Source of the DNA: Actinomycetes bacterium
Lineage (GTDB): Bacteria; Planctomycetota; Phycisphaerae; JAACET01
Reading direction: 5' to 3'
NCBI GenBank assembly: GCA_030631725.1
Contig: DAOVKO010000046.1
Coordinates: 1-10,857, forward strand
DNA length: 10,857 bases
This document shows, in pieces, positions 6,898 through 10,857 of the stretch. The first letter of the stretch is position 1; each line of letters opens with the position of its first letter. The notes beneath the pieces were generated by a model. It was not told the origin of the DNA. It worked only from the letters and a program-made list of their open reading frames with translations, and did no database searches. The translations under genes were made by a program, and so were the position numbers.

Positions 6898-7038
6898 TCA
6901 GGGGACAACCTATTTTTCTTATCGGGGAATCCCCTATGATGCGAGTCGGAAAGTCCTATAAAAACCTTGGATGCTTAGTTAAGAGCTGCAAAGGGTATAT
7001 CCGAAATGTGGGACTACAAATCAGCACCGGCAGTGAAA

Positions 7039-7728
7039 CTAGGCCTTGTCCTGGCTATTTACCCATCGAATTGCATACTGGAGCAGTTTGGCGGCATTTG
7101 GCAGATTCAGTTTTTCCTTGAGGTGAGCACGATAAGTCTCGATTGTCTTTATACTCAGATATAGGTTTTCTGCTATCTGGCGGGTCGTATAACCCTGGCC
7201 GATCAAACGAAACACTTCCAACTCACGGTCGCTGAGACGCTCTATAGCAGAAGCACCGACCTTTGTCCCTGCGCCAACTAACTTACGCACCATTTTTGGT
7301 GCCATCCTATCGCTCAGGTATATTTGGCCGCTTAGGATTTTACGAATTGCCATGACAATATTCTCTGTGGCTTCGGCCTTCATAATATATCCCTCGGCTC
7401 CTGCCCGAAGAACACGCTCGGCATACATAGACTCATCATGCATAGAAAGAGCTAGAACCGACAGACTGGGATAGCGAGCTTTGATATCCTTTATGAGTTC
7501 CATGCCGCTCGTCTCTTTCAGGGAAATATCTACGATAATCATATCCGGTTTTAGTGCTTTTACGGCTTGCATTGCTTGATGGGCATCCTCCGCTTGGCCG
7601 CAAACCATAAGGTCGTCTTCGCGGTTGACAAGCTCGGTAAGCCCTTGGCGAACGATAGGGTGGTCATCAACGACGAGGATTTTCGTCCTGCGATCTTCGC
7701 TTTTATTTTGCGGTTTTTTCGAGACCAT
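7039..7728 (-). CDS. NarL/LuxR-type DNA-binding response regulator
   Basis: A 229-residue protein. The receiver domain (about 15-135) has Asp21/Asp22, phosphoacceptor Asp67 in MIIVDISL, Ser95 in LALSMHDE and Lys117 in YIMK. The C-terminal LuxR-type helix-turn-helix (about 163-225) begins LSDRELEVFRLIGQGY and includes the recognition helix region SIKTIETYRAHLKEKL. On phosphorylation such proteins dimerise and bind promoters. The gene starts 20 bases after the stop of the histidine kinase gene, with only a weak ribosome site (GGGGAAA), so the two are an operon and a cognate pair. A targeted promoter might be the AACGNNNCGTT dyad downstream, but that is a guess. Confidence 0.96.
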   Translation of the reverse strand: MVSKKPQNKSEDRRTKILVVDDHPIVRQGLTELVNREDDLMVCGQAEDAHQAMQAVKALKPDMIIVDISLKETSGMELIKDIKARYPSLSVLALSMHDESMYAERVLRAGAEGYIMKAEATENIVMAIRKILSGQIYLSDRMAPKMVRKLVGAGTKVGASAIERLSDRELEVFRLIGQGYTTRQIAENLYLSIKTIETYRAHLKEKLNLPNAAKLLQYAIRWVNSQDKA

Positions 7729-7748
7729 AATCTTTCCCCATATTGTTG

Positions 7749-9791
7749 TTATCGGTTTGGATTTGGAAACCTGCAGATCACGATTGTCCCGCCTCCGGCG
7801 GCTTTGCGAATATCGAGTGAGCCGCCGATTATTTCAGCGCGGTGGCCCATAATCTGCAATCCCATCCCTGTTCCTCTGGCTTTGGGCGCTTTTGGAAAAT
7901 CCAGGCCATCACTTTTTACCGTGAGGGTCGATTCATTCTTGCCATAAGCCAAGGCCATCTGGATATTCTTTGCTTTGCCGTGTTTGATTGCATTAGTAAT
8001 GGCCTCCTGAGTCATGCGATAAAGGTGTACTGCCACCTCGGTATTCTTCAGCTCAACCGGACGATCACATTTGAAAGTACAGCGGATGCCGAAGAGCTTC
8101 TGCGTGGATTCCGCCAGTTCCCCCAGTGACGATACCAAGCCACCGGCGTCCAGATCTACGGGATGAAGGCCTTTGGCTAAATCCCGTGCCTGTTCCATGG
8201 CCTCCTTGACAAGCTTGTTTATTTGGGTAAGGTCGGCTGCTTCATCCGGCGACTTGGCAGCGAGCTTCTGCTCCAAGGCCTTGGTCATAAAGGCAATGCC
8301 GGTAAGCTGCTGGCCGACACTGTCGTGAAGTTCGCGTCCCACCCGCCGCTGTTCGCGATCGCTGACATTCAAGATCTCTTTTTCCAGGCCCTTGCCCCTC
8401 TCAATCTCCTGCAGTAATCGCTCGTTAGTTTCTGTCAACTCTGCTGTGCGAACCCGAACCAGCTCTTCCAAGTGCTGCCGGTATTCCCTCAGTTCTTCTT
8501 CTGCCTTCTTGCGCTCGGTGATGTCGCGAACAAACACGAAGAATTGTCCATTTGCTACATCAAGATAATTTGCGCTGACTTCAACATCGACAATCCTGCC
8601 ATCCTTGCACCTATGTTTAGTCTCAAAACGGCCGTAACCTCCTTTAATTACCTTTTCGACATGTTCAGCTATTTCTTCCTTTGTTTCCGTCACCTCGATA
8701 TCAGATACAGACTTCACAAGTAATTCTTCGCGGGAATAACCTAAAATTTGACAAATTGAATCGTTGGCGTCAACTAAGCGACCGTTCGTGTCGGAAATCC
8801 AAAAACCATCGAGTGCTGTTTGTATGATTGTTGAATATTCCTTCTCTTTGCGCTTGCGTTCGGTAATGTCCCGAAAGTACCAAATTCTGCCGTTATAGAT
8901 ACCCCGCGAATCTATCAAGGGAGAGGAATACCTATCGAAAACTTTCCCGTCCTTAAATTTTATCTCGTCCCTACTTTTCTCATTTTCGTGAGTATAAAGA
9001 TATTCTACTTTTCCAAGGAACTTATTAGGTTCTTCTAATTGTCCCAGTACATATTGGAGCATTATTTTATCGTCTTTTGTATCTAAGAGTTGCTGAGGTA
9101 TATGCCACATTTCTCCAAACCTCTTATTCAACAGAATAGATTTTCCCTCCCGGTCCACAACCAGAATTCCATCAATCGACGTCTCAGACTGCGCTTCTAA
9201 GATGGTGGTCTTAAACAAAAGGTCTCTCTCTGCTTGTTTGTACTCGGTGATATCGATGGCATAGTGGAGATATGTCTCCTTATTCAGTGGAATCCAATGC
9301 GCATCCCATATCTTACCCCAGGCATTGAGTTCAGGATTTCTGGCTGGCTCTTGGCTTCTTAATGCTTTATCTGCAAGACAAAAATAACAACAAGTACCTC
9401 CAGCTGGAGCCTTTTTGTGTTCATCGATATATTTCTTATCTTCTTCAGGTATAAAATCGCTCCGGCCAAAATCCCCCCAGCAATAGCCACCGACCTTGGC
9501 TCCGGCATCTCGTGCAAGACGGTTGGCAGCCAAAACAGTTCTGTCCTTACGAATGAGCATTGCGATATGAGGTAAGCTGTCCAATAGGAGTTCGTTCAGG
9601 CGCTGCTTCTCCTCCAGAACCTTCCCCGTCCTCTTTCGCTTAGTGACCTTTCTATCGGTACCTTTGCTCATGTTAGCCACGCTTGAGCGGATTCCCACAT
9701 CAGCCATCTGCGTGGTTTTTGGGCTATGCGATACCTTGCCTTTAGCAGCCAGGGGCTGTTTGATGGGCTTTTCATTCTTCTTTACAGCCAT
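7749..9791 (-). CDS. PAS-domain sensor histidine kinase (HisKA_3/NarX-like), cytoplasmic
   Basis: A 680-residue protein with no membrane segment or signal peptide, so a soluble sensor. After a basic, low-complexity N-terminus (1-58) come three PAS-type domains at about 65-185, 196-312 and 317-427; the last two end in the usual (D)ITERK motif. A coiled coil (about 425-475) leads to the HisKA_3 dimerisation domain with phosphoacceptor His489 in RELHDSVGQQL. The HATPase domain follows, with N-box EAITNAIKHGKA (about 596-607), a weak G1 box (SDGLDFP, 627-633, instead of DNGxGF) and the G2 box RGTGMGLQ (639-646). The first PAS-like domain has Cys104, Cys134, Cys135 and Cys138 in a GGTCCYFC setting, suggesting metal or redox sensing. 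ATG 9791 has GGGGAG eight bases upstream. It is co-transcribed with the NarL-type regulator. Confidence 0.95.
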   Translation of the reverse strand: MAVKKNEKPIKQPLAAKGKVSHSPKTTQMADVGIRSSVANMSKGTDRKVTKRKRTGKVLEEKQRLNELLLDSLPHIAMLIRKDRTVLAANRLARDAGAKVGGYCWGDFGRSDFIPEEDKKYIDEHKKAPAGGTCCYFCLADKALRSQEPARNPELNAWGKIWDAHWIPLNKETYLHYAIDITEYKQAERDLLFKTTILEAQSETSIDGILVVDREGKSILLNKRFGEMWHIPQQLLDTKDDKIMLQYVLGQLEEPNKFLGKVEYLYTHENEKSRDEIKFKDGKVFDRYSSPLIDSRGIYNGRIWYFRDITERKRKEKEYSTIIQTALDGFWISDTNGRLVDANDSICQILGYSREELLVKSVSDIEVTETKEEIAEHVEKVIKGGYGRFETKHRCKDGRIVDVEVSANYLDVANGQFFVFVRDITERKKAEEELREYRQHLEELVRVRTAELTETNERLLQEIERGKGLEKEILNVSDREQRRVGRELHDSVGQQLTGIAFMTKALEQKLAAKSPDEAADLTQINKLVKEAMEQARDLAKGLHPVDLDAGGLVSSLGELAESTQKLFGIRCTFKCDRPVELKNTEVAVHLYRMTQEAITNAIKHGKAKNIQMALAYGKNESTLTVKSDGLDFPKAPKARGTGMGLQIMGHRAEIIGGSLDIRKAAGGGTIVICRFPNPNR

Positions 9792-9859
9792 TATTAGATC
9801 TCCCCGCCTGGGCTAATATGAAAAGTAGTAATATGTTATCTCGCTGATGTGCCCTAGAG

Positions 9860-9868
9860 ATTGTACCA
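9860..9868 (-). promoter_or_regulatory. Possible extended -10 promoter for kinase-regulator operon
   Basis: Minus strand TGGTACAAT (TGn plus TACAAT) about 70 bases before the kinase start codon. No good -35 lies 16-18 bases upstream, which is tolerated for extended -10 promoters. Confidence 0.35.
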
Positions 9869-9916
9869 CTTGGGAAGTTAGGATTCCATGCTTATTTGCC
9901 GAGAACTGCAGAGCGT

Positions 9917-10699
9917 TTATTCTTCATCTTTGAGTTGCGTAATTGACGGCTCCAGGCCACAAATTGGACATTGCGGGGTTCGATTGACCCTGACCTGCCT
10001 GAACTGCATCCCCAAAGCATCGTAGATTAATATCCGGTTGGTCAAAAGCTTTCCAATCCCCAGCAAAAACTTCAGGGCCTCAGTAGCCTGCAGGCATCCT
10101 ATAACCCCGGGCAACGTCCCCAGCACCCCCGCCTGGGCGCAGGAAGGCACAGCTCCAACCGGCGGCGGCGATGGCAACACGCATCGGTAACACGCCGTTT
10201 CTCCCGGCAGCACCGTGATTATTTGACCGTCAAAACCCAACACGCTCGCGTGCGAAAACGGTACCTTCTCGAAGTAGCAAGCATCATTGATCAAAAACTT
10301 AGACCCAAAATTGTCCGTTGCATCGAGGACAAAGTCATAGTCCTTGATAATCTCTGCGATGTTTGACGCCGTCACCTTGGCCAAATACGTTCTAACGTTC
10401 ACCTCTGGATTGATCGCTTTGATTTTCCGCTGGGCCGAGGCTACCTTTTCCTTGCCTATATCATTGCTGAAGTGGATTATTTGCCTCTGTAAATTTGCCA
10501 CGTTAACTCTGTCGGCATCGATGATACCAAGCTTGCCCACCCCTGCAGCCGCCAGGTATAAAGCAGCCGGGCTGCCCAGCCCCCCAGTCCCCACAATCAA
10601 GACCCTTGAGGCCAGAAGTTTCTCTTGGCCCGGGGCCCCTACTTCCTTGAGAATTATCTGCCGGCTGTAGCGCTCGATCTGCTGCTCAGTTAGATTCAC
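9917..10699 (-). CDS. MoeB/ThiF/HesA-family adenylyltransferase (E1-like)
   Basis: A 260-residue E1-like enzyme that activates the C-terminus of a small ubiquitin-fold sulfur carrier (MoaD or ThiS type) by adenylation, for molybdopterin or thiamine/cysteine biosynthesis. Visible: RYSRQI (12-17 region), ATP loop GTGGLG (37-42), Asp62 and Asp64 in IIDADRVNVANLQRQ, DATDN (126-130), two zinc pairs Cys170/Cys173 and Cys244/Cys247, and Cys187 in SCAQAGVLG at the site of the conserved catalytic-region cysteine. The length matches MoeB (about 250), with no rhodanese domain. The start is GTG 10699 with GGAGG five bases upstream; a GTG at 10705 overlaps the ribosome site. No MoaD, ThiS or other cofactor gene is in view, so MoeB and ThiF cannot be separated. 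Confidence 0.93.
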   Translation of the reverse strand: MNLTEQQIERYSRQIILKEVGAPGQEKLLASRVLIVGTGGLGSPAALYLAAAGVGKLGIIDADRVNVANLQRQIIHFSNDIGKEKVASAQRKIKAINPEVNVRTYLAKVTASNIAEIIKDYDFVLDATDNFGSKFLINDACYFEKVPFSHASVLGFDGQIITVLPGETACYRCVLPSPPPVGAVPSCAQAGVLGTLPGVIGCLQATEALKFLLGIGKLLTNRILIYDALGMQFRQVRVNRTPQCPICGLEPSITQLKDEE

Positions 10700-10704
10700 G
10701 ACCA

Positions 10705-10709
10705 CCTCC
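10705..10709 (-). promoter_or_regulatory. Ribosome binding site deciding the GTG start at 10699
   Basis: GGAGG on the minus strand, five bases before GTG 10699. The other in-frame GTG at 10705 lies inside this site and is unlikely to be used. Confidence 0.65.
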
Positions 10710-10731
10710 CATCAAATGCACCAACCTCACT

Positions 10732-10761
10732 ATTCTACCGGCCTCTTCCAGGCCCTGTCGA
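10732..10761 (-). promoter_or_regulatory. Sigma70-like promoter of the adenylyltransferase gene
   Basis: Minus strand TCGACA, 18 bases, TAGAAT. The predicted start near 10725 leaves a leader of about 25 bases. The spacer holds an inverted repeat GGCCT/AGGCC (10740-10744, 10750-10754). Confidence 0.55.
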
Positions 10762-10857
10762 TAGCCTGGGTGAGAACAGTTGCTGTTTATCTGTCCAGGT
10801 CTTTTGTGATATTCTTGCAAAAAAAGTGGTGGACCTCACTGCCAAAATAGGTATAAC

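Larger units (their letters stand above)
6386..7038. other. 653-base intergenic region between two minus-strand regulator genes
   Basis: No convincing protein-coding frame is seen; the open frames here lack ribosome sites and recognisable protein features. Reading along the minus strand, it holds the tail after the NarL-type gene, a 10-bp direct repeat AATCCCCTAT (6833-6842 and 6928-6937), a promoter-like site (6870-6897), a cluster of inverted repeats (about 6597-6805), a run of eight C (6533-6540), and the promoter of the receiver gene (6467-6494). The stretch 6810-6900 is clearly AT-richer than the rest. Confidence 0.7.

Noticed and set aside
6944..6957. GGAAAGTCC, resembling the conserved core of RNase P RNA
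   Set aside because: The other universal RNase P segments (such as the ACAGAA region) are absent within several hundred bases on this strand.
6936..7121. 61-codon plus-strand open frame
   Set aside because: It overlaps the 3' end of the NarL-type regulator gene on the other strand, has no ribosome site and no protein-like features.

Overview
The window looks like a chromosomal stretch of a Gram-negative-type bacterium. It has two predicted lipoproteins with lipoboxes, Shine-Dalgarno sites ahead of most genes, sigma70-like promoters and moderate GC content. Protein style (a small four-helix membrane protein with an xRPGxLTALAVLNF start, PAS-rich kinases, a long-loop receiver) suggests Planctomycetota (Phycisphaerae-like) or a similar environmental lineage. 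That placement is an impression only; no marker gene is present.

Layout. (1) Positions 2-1042, plus strand: the 3' part of an alkaline-phosphatase-superfamily (type I phosphodiesterase-like) protein, cut by the window edge. (2) Positions 1166-3556, minus strand: a three-gene operon of small four-helix membrane protein, ABC-2 permease and ABC ATPase, read from a good promoter at 3629-3656. (3) Positions 3715-4836, minus strand: a lipoprotein with an Ig-like region, a lipin/App1-type HAD phosphatase domain and a very acidic tail. Its divergent neighbour (5076-5915, plus strand) is an M48 metalloprotease lipoprotein. (4) Positions 5978-6385, minus strand: a stand-alone receiver protein. (5) Positions 6386-7038: a 653-base gap with two minus-strand promoters and a cluster of inverted repeats that may be a structured non-coding RNA. 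(6) Positions 7039-9791, minus strand: a two-component pair of a triple-PAS HisKA_3 kinase, whose first PAS-like domain has a cysteine cluster, followed by a NarL/LuxR-type response regulator. (7) Positions 9917-10699, minus strand: a MoeB/ThiF/HesA-type adenylyltransferase with its own promoter.

How the genes fit together. The kinase at 7749-9791 very likely phosphorylates the NarL-type regulator 20 bases downstream; the stand-alone receiver at 5978-6385 may belong to the same signalling network. The ABC operon forms one exporter or membrane-remodelling complex. The two divergent lipoproteins would both act at the envelope, one as a putative phosphatase and one in proteolytic quality control. 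No mobile element, CRISPR array, tRNA or rRNA was seen. Most of the window is ordinary chromosome. The points most worth checking are the cysteine-cluster PAS sensor, the lipin-like lipoprotein, and the structured gap at 6595-6863.
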